From positions 1 through 61,891 of the IMG/VR virus record IMGVR_UViG_3300028198_000001: a stretch of 61,891 bases of DNA; one strand, 5' to 3'. Position 1 is the stretch's first letter, and every line of letters starts with the position of its first letter. Under the pieces are notes generated by a model. That model searched no databases, was not told the DNA's origin, and was given only the letters and a program-made list of their open reading frames with translations. The DNA comes from a virus. Made by a program: the position numbers and the translations under genes. Shown in pieces: positions 31,454 through 40,320 of the stretch.

Positions 31454-32080
31454 TCAAATACCAATAATAGCTCGTAACTTACCAAGCTTAGCATCAAGTC
31501 CACCACCAGTAATACCGTTCTTATCACCTGTAATATGCCAAGCAATAGAATCGTCACCACCCATTACCGAATTAGCTGAAGTGTTTTTAGTTACCCAATA
31601 ATTTACTGCGAAAGTTACTGCATATTCTTCGACAGCATCATTAGATTCCCATGCAACATCAATCGCTGCAACTTCAGTAGGAATAACTTCCATAAAATAA
31701 GATGAGATAGGGATACCCTGCCGACTAATTTGTGTAACGGTTCCTTGACCATAAGGATTGTCCAATGATTGATAATTAGCACCATGATTTTGAATCAAAT
31801 GCATCCAACCTTCAAAAGCATGACGGATACTCATATCCACATCATTAAATACTGTTACTGTCCAATCAGCATATGTACGATCACCCGGAACTTTCAATTG
31901 TCGGCCAAGATAATTTACATCAATTGTAGGAACTGTAGATGCAGGCATAGACGTTCCTTTACAATGAAAACTAAAATCATTGCTTAACATTACACCAGCC
32001 GGTGGTGTAATACTACAGGCAAACAGATTGGGTCGTACCCCACCCTTGAATTTACTGCTAAAATTTGTAATTGTTGACAT
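31454..32080 (-). CDS. 19: Tail tube protein (T4 gp19)
   Basis: A 208-residue tube subunit: FKGGVRPNLFACSITPP at the start, WTVTVFNDVDMSIRHAFEGWMHLIQNH in the middle and YAVTFAVNYW near the end are gp19 hallmarks. It polymerises inside the contractile sheath. RBS GGAGTAAT; a late promoter precedes it. Confidence 0.95.
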   Translation of the reverse strand: MSTITNFSSKFKGGVRPNLFACSITPPAGVMLSNDFSFHCKGTSMPASTVPTIDVNYLGRQLKVPGDRTYADWTVTVFNDVDMSIRHAFEGWMHLIQNHGANYQSLDNPYGQGTVTQISRQGIPISSYFMEVIPTEVAAIDVAWESNDAVEEYAVTFAVNYWVTKNTSANSVMGGDDSIAWHITGDKNGITGGGLDAKLGKLRAIIGI

Positions 32081-32106
32081 TATATTACTCCTTTAAGTTT
32101 TGTAAG

Positions 32107-32114
32107 TATTTATA
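32107..32114 (-). promoter_or_regulatory. T4-type late promoter of gp19
   Basis: TATAAATA on the minus strand between gp18 and gp19, 26 bases upstream of the gp19 ATG. Confidence 0.75.
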
Positions 32115-32117
32115 AGA

Positions 32118-33836
32118 TTAACCACCGATTTCTGAAAAAGAAACATCAGAACGAGCGGCAATAAAGTTCAATTGAATGTAATTGATAGACCTTGCAGGTT
32201 TAATAAAAATATCTCCTACAAACTGATTCGTATCAATAATTTGTCCAGTATTATTAGAACTATCACATACTACCTTAAAGTCAGTAATACCACGGCGACC
32301 CTGTACTTCTCGTAAGAAAGGAGCAACCATATTTGTAAACTGAGCTCGTGTAAACTCATCATTGAACTCAAACAACATAGCCTTAGCAGCAATCGAAATT
32401 GCTTTCTCCAAAACAATAAACAATCTTCGTACATTGATTCTATCAAACGCACTTGGAACTGTTTGCATTGTTTTATCACCCCAAAGAACTACACCAGCAC
32501 CTGTCTGTGTAATAATAGGATTAATGCTTATCGGATACATTGTGTCACGATTTGCTTTAGTTGCTTCCCAAGAAAGTTTAACAATGTTCTTAATAGCACC
32601 ACGATTCAATCCAGCAGGTGACCACCAGCTGTCATGAGAATAATCAGTTCTGGCACAAAGTCCTGCCATATCACCATTCATCGGAACATACATAAATTCA
32701 TCTCGATATCGGTCATACTGATATTTCCAAGCACTATCCATAACTGCATAACTAGAAGAACCAAGAGCAGTATTATCTGTGGTAAGTGCTGAAACTTCAG
32801 AACCAGAATTATTAACAACAGATGCTCTTAATGGTGAAACAAATGCCATACAATCTTTTCGTGTTGCAGCTATATTATCTACAATCCAACGACCTGTCGT
32901 TGTAGAAGAAGCACCACCTAACACTAAAGTAATGTCAACAACTTCTGGAGTAATATACAAGTTAAACCCTGTTTGAAGAAGTGCATCTGTTTGTGTGTTA
33001 TCATCAACACCACCTGTCATTGAACCACCTGGTACTGATTCAGAAGCAGTTGCACTATTAAACTCTTTAAAAGTTGTGCCCGCCTTTGTGTCACCAGCAT
33101 CTCCACCTGCACCAGTTGCATTGGCAGTAAATTCTGTTACTAATCCAACATATGCATATTTAGATTCATTACGCATAACATTTACAACATAATTACTTGA
33201 ACCATCAATTTTCTTTGCATCAGATGCTTTACTTACAAAAGCATGTTTCTCTAAAACATACCCAGGTGTTCCTGTCCAAAGTCCATCTTCATCAATAACA
33301 ATAACGTGCATCTCATCACTAGCACCACCAGCATTGCCAACATCAGTTGATGTGCCAGGAGCTCTATCAAAGTTTGCAAGAAAAGTTGCATTAACTGTGG
33401 CATCTGCCCAACCATTAGCATCAATAGCCTCTACTTTTAAACTATTACCTAATGCGCCAGGATATTTTGCAACAAATAATTGATCCGTAAATGTAACTGA
33501 ATCATATGCATCTTTATTATTTACAGCAACAGCCGTTCCTGCATCACTATCTCCAACAACACCGTTGCGTGCTGTTGCTCCTACATTTCTAACAACCCAC
33601 AAATTATTGCCATAAGCAAGATAATTTGCAGCTGTCCAAAACCATTCAAATGTAGTTGCATCTGGTTTACCAAATATATCTACTAAATCGTTTTCTGTTC
33701 CTATCTGTGTTCTTTCCAGAACCGGACCCCATTGGAATCCACCAGCCATGGCACCAATCGTTGTTGCAACATTTGGTACGACAGTTGTTAAATCTTGTTC
33801 GGAAATATTAATTCCTGGTGATACTTGAAAAGCCAT
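32118..33836 (-). CDS. 18: Tail sheath protein (T4 gp18)
   Basis: A 572-residue contractile sheath protein. MAFQVSPGINISEQDLT at the N-terminus, GFQWGPVLERTQI, and the conserved C-terminal domain with RRLFIVLEKAISIAAKAMLFEFND and NYIQLNFIAARSDVSFSEI are family features; the internal Gly/Ala/Asp-rich part (about 140-320) is the usual variable protruding domain. It contracts to drive the tube through the host envelope. Confidence 0.96.
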   Translation of the reverse strand: MAFQVSPGINISEQDLTTVVPNVATTIGAMAGGFQWGPVLERTQIGTENDLVDIFGKPDATTFEWFWTAANYLAYGNNLWVVRNVGATARNGVVGDSDAGTAVAVNNKDAYDSVTFTDQLFVAKYPGALGNSLKVEAIDANGWADATVNATFLANFDRAPGTSTDVGNAGGASDEMHVIVIDEDGLWTGTPGYVLEKHAFVSKASDAKKIDGSSNYVVNVMRNESKYAYVGLVTEFTANATGAGGDAGDTKAGTTFKEFNSATASESVPGGSMTGGVDDNTQTDALLQTGFNLYITPEVVDITLVLGGASSTTTGRWIVDNIAATRKDCMAFVSPLRASVVNNSGSEVSALTTDNTALGSSSYAVMDSAWKYQYDRYRDEFMYVPMNGDMAGLCARTDYSHDSWWSPAGLNRGAIKNIVKLSWEATKANRDTMYPISINPIITQTGAGVVLWGDKTMQTVPSAFDRINVRRLFIVLEKAISIAAKAMLFEFNDEFTRAQFTNMVAPFLREVQGRRGITDFKVVCDSSNNTGQIIDTNQFVGDIFIKPARSINYIQLNFIAARSDVSFSEIGG

Positions 33837-33875
33837 TTGATTTCTCCTTTTACATTCTTAATATTGATATAGATT

Positions 33876-35498
33876 TTACTTGTTAAACGTATGTACTGTT
33901 TTCCAGAGATCGCCTTCAGCATCTCTTTCATACACATCATTCAATCCATCATCAATAATACCAAAAGGGGTAGTCATATCATCAATAGTATCCATTTTAT
34001 TTTGATATAATTTTTCCCGTATATTCTGATTACTCAATTCTTTAAAATATGATTGATCTACCAACCAACCAAACAAAACTAATGTAGTCACTAAATCATC
34101 ATTAGAACCATCTTCAGCAGCAAATGTATCACCATTCGTTACAAAAGTTGTAAGTTCAGATATAATATCATAATCTGGGATAAGTAACTTATCTTCTTCC
34201 ACCAAACTCTTTAGATTTGAACAACCTATCTTTTTAACTTGTTTAGTTGTTCTTACTCCATAAGAGATATCTGCACGATGGCCACTTGATATTTGTTGGC
34301 CATGTCTACCGTACCATGATACTGTTAATAGATTTTCATACTCTAAATCATGATGTAAAACATCGGCTACTTGAGCTCCAATGTCGTTACTTTCTACTAA
34401 AACATAAGCATCATTATACTTCTTTCCTATAGTATTTATAATATTTGGAAAAAGCAGCGGTGCTATGATGTTGTTTCTATATTTGGCTACTATCTTATAT
34501 GGCACCTCAGATATATCAAATACTGTAAATGTGGAATAATCTAGTCCCTGTCCCCGAGCTGTATCAACTGTGATTGTATATAACTTTTCTTTTTCGGGTT
34601 CTACATAAACATCTAAATCTTCTTTTGACCATACTGGTGTGCTATAAGATAACTCTTGTAATTTCTCATATGATATAAGAGTATTTGAAGAACCCAGAAA
34701 ATCTGCCTCATACTCTTGACGAAATGCTTCTTCACCAATATCAGAGATAATCTTTCTACGCCATTCTTGATCTCGTTCTGGAATACTAGTCCAATGAATC
34801 TTGAATGTCTTGAACTGGTTATTACCTTCTACAGCATCATTCCAGAACTTATAGAATAAGTTAAAACCATTTGGAGTAGATACCATTATAATCTTAGTGT
34901 CTTTACCAGATGAAATCGTAGGATAAACTGATTTGATAAATGCATCAGCAATCGTTCTTTGTACGAATGCAAACTCATCCAAGAACAATAATGAAAAACT
35001 ATAACCACGAATTGCAGATGAAGATGTGGAAGAAGCTATAATCTTAGAACCATTCTCTAGTTCCAAGTTTCCTTTATTCCACTCAACAATACCTTGTTGT
35101 AAAAACTTTGGTAGATGTTGATAAGCTGTCTGTAATCTTCCAAGCAACTCTCTTGATGTAGATGCTTTGTTGGCCAACATACCAACTATCTTTGTCTTGT
35201 TAAATAATACATAATGTAAAATATAACCAAGACTTGTTACAGACTTACCAGATTGTCTAGCACTCTTTACAATAACATATCTATTGTCATGTAAAGTATT
35301 AATTAAATCTTCTTGATAATCATAAAGATTAAAAGGAACCAGTCCCTTATCAACGTGAATTACCTGAACATAGTTCTTTAAAAAATAAACAATATCATCA
35401 CGACACTTTACATATTCTTCAACTTCGTGTTTGGTAAATTGTTGATTAACATTAGTCGGCTTTAATAGTCTATTACCTAAATAAGAATCTTCTCCCAT
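33876..35498 (-). CDS. 17: Terminase large subunit (T4 gp17)
   Basis: A 540-residue packaging motor: Walker A SARQSGKS (79-86), Walker B LLFLDE (170-175), coupling motif STPNG, and a C-terminal nuclease domain with VDTARGQGLDYS and VLVESNDIG supplying metal-binding aspartates and glutamate. It pumps DNA through the portal and cuts concatemers. It abuts gp16 with a one-base overlap. Confidence 0.97.
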   Translation of the reverse strand: MGEDSYLGNRLLKPTNVNQQFTKHEVEEYVKCRDDIVYFLKNYVQVIHVDKGLVPFNLYDYQEDLINTLHDNRYVIVKSARQSGKSVTSLGYILHYVLFNKTKIVGMLANKASTSRELLGRLQTAYQHLPKFLQQGIVEWNKGNLELENGSKIIASSTSSSAIRGYSFSLLFLDEFAFVQRTIADAFIKSVYPTISSGKDTKIIMVSTPNGFNLFYKFWNDAVEGNNQFKTFKIHWTSIPERDQEWRRKIISDIGEEAFRQEYEADFLGSSNTLISYEKLQELSYSTPVWSKEDLDVYVEPEKEKLYTITVDTARGQGLDYSTFTVFDISEVPYKIVAKYRNNIIAPLLFPNIINTIGKKYNDAYVLVESNDIGAQVADVLHHDLEYENLLTVSWYGRHGQQISSGHRADISYGVRTTKQVKKIGCSNLKSLVEEDKLLIPDYDIISELTTFVTNGDTFAAEDGSNDDLVTTLVLFGWLVDQSYFKELSNQNIREKLYQNKMDTIDDMTTPFGIIDDGLNDVYERDAEGDLWKTVHTFNK

Positions 35499-35908
35499 TA
35501 TTTTTTCTTACCTTGTAATAAGTCTTGAAGTTCTTTTGTGCTTCCTATAAATAAAGAATTATTTACAGTATGAGGATCTTTAACATCCTTCTCAATTTCT
35601 TTTTTTGTTTTTTGTAATTCCAAAAGTTCTCTGGTTGTATCAGATAAAGTTCTAACCAGTTGAGCAGTTACTTCATAAGCTCGAGCTGATTCAGATTCTT
35701 TTGCAACGGCAAGTAATTCTACAAGAGCTTCATTACCTTTCTCTATAAGAGTATGGTACTGTCCTCTTGAAAAATCATAGTCGGCGGTTAGGTCTGTCGT
35801 ATTAGTTTCTACTGCTGGTGCTTTTTGTTTTCTATTTACTTCAACTGGTATCAAGTCACCTGTAACATCTAATACTTTATTTAATTTTTCAACAGTTGTT
35901 TTCTTCAT
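35498..35908 (-). CDS. 16: Terminase small subunit (T4 gp16)
   Basis: A 136-residue helical protein with DYDFSRGQYHTLIEKGNEAL and VAKESESARAYEVTAQLVRTLSDTTRELLELQ, the coiled-coil core of gp16-like small terminases. It recognises DNA and regulates gp17. One-base overlaps on both sides. Confidence 0.9.
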   Translation of the reverse strand: MKKTTVEKLNKVLDVTGDLIPVEVNRKQKAPAVETNTTDLTADYDFSRGQYHTLIEKGNEALVELLAVAKESESARAYEVTAQLVRTLSDTTRELLELQKTKKEIEKDVKDPHTVNNSLFIGSTKELQDLLQGKKK

Positions 35909-36666
35909 TAATAATAATCAGTTTGTGTTGTTGTATATCCATAAGCATCATCAGCATCTGCTGTTGTCGGATCTGACTTAACATCAGTATTACTAACCTT
36001 TGTTGTTGAGTCAGTAGCATTGTATTTATTAACATCCACCTCTTTAATAATACTAACATCTTTTGTCGGACCGTAAAGATATGCTTTAACAGTAAATGTC
36101 AATGTATGTATAAGAGCTCGTCTTGTTAAGAAATCTCCTTCATAACTATCTTCCGTAGACAACCCACTAAAAATAATTGGTATATCTCTTTTAATACCCA
36201 TTGAACTCATCTCATTCATTGTTACTTGATATGCAGGAGAAAAATATGGTAAAATCTGTTCAAGTATTTGTGTACCATCATCAGAATTTTTTACCATTAC
36301 ACTTAAAGTAAAATCAAAATCATATGGTATGGGTGTATAAATTGTAGTTAATTTAGTATTATCAGAAGCATGTGTTTTTTTAAATTGCTTAGTTGTTACC
36401 AACTTTCTTGTAGAATCATAATTGATCGCAGTAAATTCAAATGACATTCGTGGTAACGTAAGGCCTACTTTACCTTTACTGATATCTGTTGCTTCTCGTA
36501 ATCTTACAAGAAACTTCTCAGCAGGACCGTAAGCTATAGGAACTCTAAACTCCTCTTGAGTCACATTAGACGAATTGACGCGTCTTACAATGATATCATT
36601 AAATACTGTACCAAATAATATAACAATATTTCTTATATTCTTATTATAAAAATAAGTACCAAACAT
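35908..36666 (-). CDS. 15: Tail terminator / sheath stabiliser (T4 gp15)
   Basis: A 252-residue protein starting MFGTYFYNKNIRNIV, close to the T4 gp15 opening, with RVPIAYGPAEKFLVRL and YDFDFTLSVMVKNSDDGTQILEQILPYFSP as conserved segments. It caps the tail and joins it to the neck. The C-terminal 45 residues are a Thr/Asp/Ser-rich extension. Confidence 0.93.
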   Translation of the reverse strand: MFGTYFYNKNIRNIVILFGTVFNDIIVRRVNSSNVTQEEFRVPIAYGPAEKFLVRLREATDISKGKVGLTLPRMSFEFTAINYDSTRKLVTTKQFKKTHASDNTKLTTIYTPIPYDFDFTLSVMVKNSDDGTQILEQILPYFSPAYQVTMNEMSSMGIKRDIPIIFSGLSTEDSYEGDFLTRRALIHTLTFTVKAYLYGPTKDVSIIKEVDVNKYNATDSTTKVSNTDVKSDPTTADADDAYGYTTTQTDYY

Positions 36667-37520
36667 TAAGTTACCTCACCGAATGGATTTGATTCTGAAA
36701 AATCAAGAATAGAATCACCTTCCGTTTCAAATTCTTTATTATCTGCAAATGGTGTCGTTGGTAATTCTTGATAGTCTGCGGCCGATGCCTGCGACCATAC
36801 TGCACCACTTACATCACCAGTAACATCAGTTGAAGCTGCAAATGTTCCAGATGTGTCATTAACTCTTAATGCTCTTGTTGAAGAATCCCAACTAACAACA
36901 ACACCCTTACCAGTTGCGGCTGCAAGACTTGCTCCTTGATAAACTGATTCATCAACACTAAATGTTCCACTACCACCAGCAGTCATAATCAAATCAATAG
37001 CAGCTGATTGTTCTCTTTCAATATTATCTATATCAGCAATACCAGTTTCTAATTGTTCCTCACTATACTGATACAACTCACAAGTAATATCAAAACTATA
37101 ATTCTTTCCAGCTTGATAAAATGGTTGTTCGTGTTCTACAAATTTAATCTCAAATAATCCTTTACTTATTGGTAAGAAAACTAAATCTCCTTCCAATGGT
37201 TTAGACATATCTGTTGCAAGTTCAAATCTATCTTTATGAACTGTGAATATAACTTCATCACGAACATCCAAACCAAACTTACTAACCAAATCTCCTTCAC
37301 CACCAAAACCTTCAGTCGTTTTGAGATACATTTCAATTTCATACGCAGTAGAAAACTTGGCCAATACATCTTCACCAAGCAACACATCTTCTTTAACTAA
37401 AGTTCTTGGTATATAAAATACATCTAATCCGTGTATTTGTATTACCTCACTTGTTAAAGAGTTTATCAACTCTTGTTCAGCATGTGATGTTGTATTTTGA
37501 AAATATAGATTAGTTGGCAT
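36666..37520 (-). CDS. 14: Neck protein (T4 gp14)
   Basis: A 284-residue neck subunit; TSHAEQELINSLTSEVIQIHGLDVFYIPRT near the start and KNYSFDITCELYQYSEEQLETGI are typical of gp14. With gp13 it forms the head-tail connector. The C-terminus is an acidic Ser/Asn-rich tail. Confidence 0.92.
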   Translation of the reverse strand: MPTNLYFQNTTSHAEQELINSLTSEVIQIHGLDVFYIPRTLVKEDVLLGEDVLAKFSTAYEIEMYLKTTEGFGGEGDLVSKFGLDVRDEVIFTVHKDRFELATDMSKPLEGDLVFLPISKGLFEIKFVEHEQPFYQAGKNYSFDITCELYQYSEEQLETGIADIDNIEREQSAAIDLIMTAGGSGTFSVDESVYQGASLAAATGKGVVVSWDSSTRALRVNDTSGTFAASTDVTGDVSGAVWSQASAADYQELPTTPFADNKEFETEGDSILDFSESNPFGEVT

Positions 37521-38263
37521 TATGCTATAAACCCATCAGGTGGAAGTTCCCATTTCATATTCATTTCTTCTTCTATCTTATTAATCTCGTCTACAGCTTC
37601 ATCATAGATTGTTTTGCCGTTAAGTGTAACACCACCCGGCAATTGAACTCCTTCAAACTTCTTTAAGTTCTCTCCCCATTGTCTTTTAATTAATGACGTA
37701 CAATATTTCTTTAAAAACATATCATCATATACTTCTGTATATGTATTGGGGTCTAATATACGATAGGCTTCTATAATAAGAACATCTCCAACAGTAAATT
37801 TTTCAGACCAATTTGTTTCTAAATATAATTTATTTTGTTTACGATTAAAAAGAACAGTAGCATTAACAGTAAATAAATGATCTACCATTGAAAAGTTTTG
37901 TAATGACATCTGCCAGTTGATTAAAGAAGAACCACTAAATGTATTCAAGTCCTGAATACGCAATTGAAATTCTTCATTAAAGAAACCAGTTTGAAATGCA
38001 TTAAAGTTTGGAATAGGTAAAACTCTTATAACACTAATAACAGGGTCAGCCATAGCAATATATTCATTGTCAATATCAGTTTGTGTTACTGTGTGTTTAA
38101 GAAAAACTTTCTCTACACCATCAAAATGATATTCAGCAAAATACTGAAGTGCATCATCCATACGATCAGACATTTGTTCATCATCCACATTGATTTCAAT
38201 AACGGGATGTCCCAATCGTCTTAAACAATAATCTTGTAATAGTGTTCTTGATGTGATTGCCAT
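37520..38263 (-). CDS. 13: Neck protein (T4 gp13)
   Basis: A 247-residue protein with LGHPVIEINVDDEQMSDRMDDALQYFAEYHFDGVEK at about 17-52 and ILDPNTYTEVYDDMFLKKYCTSLIKRQWGENLKKFEGVQLPGGV further on, the gp13 pattern in marine T4-like phages. It attaches the portal to gp14. It is the last of the neck-packaging block in transcription order after the fibres. Confidence 0.92.
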   Translation of the reverse strand: MAITSRTLLQDYCLRRLGHPVIEINVDDEQMSDRMDDALQYFAEYHFDGVEKVFLKHTVTQTDIDNEYIAMADPVISVIRVLPIPNFNAFQTGFFNEEFQLRIQDLNTFSGSSLINWQMSLQNFSMVDHLFTVNATVLFNRKQNKLYLETNWSEKFTVGDVLIIEAYRILDPNTYTEVYDDMFLKKYCTSLIKRQWGENLKKFEGVQLPGGVTLNGKTIYDEAVDEINKIEEEMNMKWELPPDGFIA

Positions 38264-38267
38264 AGTT

Positions 38268-38489
38268 TTATCCTAATGCGATTGCCATAGTTACAGCCTT
38301 TGAAGTTGCAGTTGCCTCGTCTACACCAGCAGTTGTTACATTACCAACTACTACGATAGAATCATCCGACTTTCTTGTGTATATCTTTTGGTCAGCAACA
38401 TTAATACATATTTCACCAACAGCTAAATCGCTTGTGGTTGGTATAGATGATGCTGTTTCACTTTTCTTCGGTTTGATTACTATCGCCAT
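38268..38489 (-). CDS. Small fibre-associated protein (73 aa)
   Basis: Contains DLAVGEICINVADQKIYTRKSDDSIVVVG (about 20-48), the short N-terminal beta module seen at the head of many phage fibres (GELAxNxADxxxYxK). Here it stands alone, so it could be a fibre cap or attachment protein. It is 4 bases before gp13 and overlaps the coiled-coil gene by 32 bases. Confidence 0.65.
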   Translation of the reverse strand: MAIVIKPKKSETASSIPTTSDLAVGEICINVADQKIYTRKSDDSIVVVGNVTTAGVDEATATSKAVTMAIALG

Positions 38490-38643
38490 CTACTGGCTCC
38501 TGTTTAGAAATTTCTTCTTTTAATTTTATGATTGTTGCTTCCAACTGAACATTCTGTGCTACACTTTCATTCAGTCTTGTTTGTAGAATATTAATAATAT
38601 TCTGTGCATACTTTATTTTCTCATCAAACTCATTCTGTTCCAT
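38458..38643 (-). CDS. Small coiled-coil protein (61 aa)
   Basis: A heptad-like helix (about 5-48; IKYAQNIINILQTRLNESV) with an acidic tail. RBS GGAGGTTTT. It probably trimerises or assists fibre assembly; function unproven. Confidence 0.55.
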   Translation of the reverse strand: MEQNEFDEKIKYAQNIINILQTRLNESVAQNVQLEATIIKLKEEISKQEPVDGDSNQTEEK

Positions 38644-38661
38644 AAAACCTCCATTGTTAAA

Positions 38662-40308
38662 TTAAGCCCATGCTAATGATGTTGCGTGTACTCTTGTTTC
38701 CTTTGATCCTGCTGACTGATTATGTGTTGTAATTTTATATCGCATATCAGTACCAGAAGCACTATTTGAAAATGCTACATTGTTTGCAGTTACAATCTTT
38801 TTAGTTCCACTTCCCCAAGTACCTTTATCTACTAGTGTTGCTTGATCCCATCCTGTTCCACCATTGCGGGATACCCAAGCTTTAATATCTGTATTTAATG
38901 TTGTAGTACCTGATCCATTTTCTATTAACATACAAATGTCACCTGTCGTTGGTGCAGACAATGCTGTGTTTGCTACAGATTGAAGTGTTAGGTTTGCACC
39001 AGATGAAATAGCTGAAGTTGGTCTGCGAATTACAACAATACCAGAACCACCAGCACCAGAAGCCATACCGTTACTCCAACCACCACCACCTCCTCCAGTA
39101 TTTGCTGTTCCTGCGACTCCGTTGGTGTCTGACCAGAAACCGCCAGCCCCACCTCCGTGTGAAGTTGTGCCAAGAGTTCTTCCTGTCCAAGCAGAACCAC
39201 CGCCACCACCAGCATAACCAACAGCAGAACCTGTTATAGATGAATTTAATCCTGCACCACCATCACCCCCATTATATGGTGAAGGACAAGACCCTCCAAC
39301 TCCTGCGGCCCCACCACCACCTCCTCCGGCATATGGCCCGCTGGCTTGTCCGAATCCAACTCCCCCAGCATAACCCTGATTAGCAGTACCAGCCCCACCA
39401 GCACCAGATGAAGATTCACCACCTCCTGATCCACCTCCTGATCCACCAACTCTACCAGCAGGAGAAGCTGGATTTGCATAGTAAGAACCTCCACCACCTC
39501 CAACTGAAGTGATTGTAGAAAATACTGAATTACTACCATCGGGGCCATAACCCGTAACAGAAATTGAAGCACCACCTGCACCAACCGTAATACCTGTAAT
39601 TGTAGTAGCAGCTACTGCAAATCCTGTTGCGGTTCTAAAACCTCCAGCACCACCTCCAGCACCAGACCAACCACCGCCGGCACCACCGCCAGCAACCACA
39701 AGATATTCGTAATCTTGTGCTGTATCAGTAGTGAAAGTGCCGTTGCTTTGAGTTGTAGTCCATTTGTAATATGTATAATCTCCGTCTACAGTACCAGTAG
39801 AAGCAACAGAGCCAGTAGATGATGTAGTTACACTTGACGATGTTCCACCTTGATAATATTTTGCAATACCAGAACCACCAACTAATTCATTGGTAGAAGC
39901 ACTAGCATCAATTCCAGTTGTATCATAATATTCATCAATCACTTGGTCAATCAAATTAAACTTTGCAAGGTTGTTTGCTGTCTGAGTTTTAAATGCGAGT
40001 ATAGCAATATTATTTTCCATTGCTGATGTATCAGTTGAAACACCAGTTAAGTTACTACCATCTATTGCAGGCAGTTTTGCATTACCATCTAGTTGTACTA
40101 CATTGTTTGCCGCAGTACCAGCAGTCAATGTTGCAGCTGTTCCTAAACCAGTAATCTTTGACACAGCAATTGCGGCACCAGCTGCGACTTTAACATTTGT
40201 TATTGCATCAGCTGCTATGTCTGCAGCCGCAACAGCATTTGCAGCTATCTTAGCTGTAGTAACAGCATCATCTTCTATTGCATCTGTTTCTACTCTTTGT
40301 AATGCCAT
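38662..40308 (-). CDS. Glycine-rich tail fibre/adhesin (548 aa)
   Basis: N-terminal Ala-rich shaft repeats (AIEDDAVTTAKIAANAVAAADIAADAI), a middle segment FNLIDQVIDEYYDTTGIDASASTN, then a long Gly-rich domain (about 200-430) with many GGGG/GGAGG blocks like the polyglycine sandwich receptor-binding domains of T4-like adhesins. The C-terminus ETRVHATSLAWA nearly matches that of the next fibre (RIHGTSLAWK). It probably contacts a host receptor. RBS GGAGAAATAG. Confidence 0.8.
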   Translation of the reverse strand: MALQRVETDAIEDDAVTTAKIAANAVAAADIAADAITNVKVAAGAAIAVSKITGLGTAATLTAGTAANNVVQLDGNAKLPAIDGSNLTGVSTDTSAMENNIAILAFKTQTANNLAKFNLIDQVIDEYYDTTGIDASASTNELVGGSGIAKYYQGGTSSSVTTSSTGSVASTGTVDGDYTYYKWTTTQSNGTFTTDTAQDYEYLVVAGGGAGGGWSGAGGGAGGFRTATGFAVAATTITGITVGAGGASISVTGYGPDGSNSVFSTITSVGGGGGSYYANPASPAGRVGGSGGGSGGGESSSGAGGAGTANQGYAGGVGFGQASGPYAGGGGGGAAGVGGSCPSPYNGGDGGAGLNSSITGSAVGYAGGGGGSAWTGRTLGTTSHGGGAGGFWSDTNGVAGTANTGGGGGGWSNGMASGAGGSGIVVIRRPTSAISSGANLTLQSVANTALSAPTTGDICMLIENGSGTTTLNTDIKAWVSRNGGTGWDQATLVDKGTWGSGTKKIVTANNVAFSNSASGTDMRYKITTHNQSAGSKETRVHATSLAWA

Positions 40309-40320
40309 TCTATTTCTCCT

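Noticed and set aside
34433-34440. TATAAATA-like late box inside the terminase gene
   Set aside because: It lies within gp17 coding sequence with no gene start nearby; in an AT-rich genome chance matches are expected.
39018-39584. Alternate-strand and alternate-frame open stretches inside the glycine-rich fibre
   Set aside because: They arise from GGN codon bias (Pro/His/Gln-rich or Val/Leu-rich shadows) and have no independent start signals.
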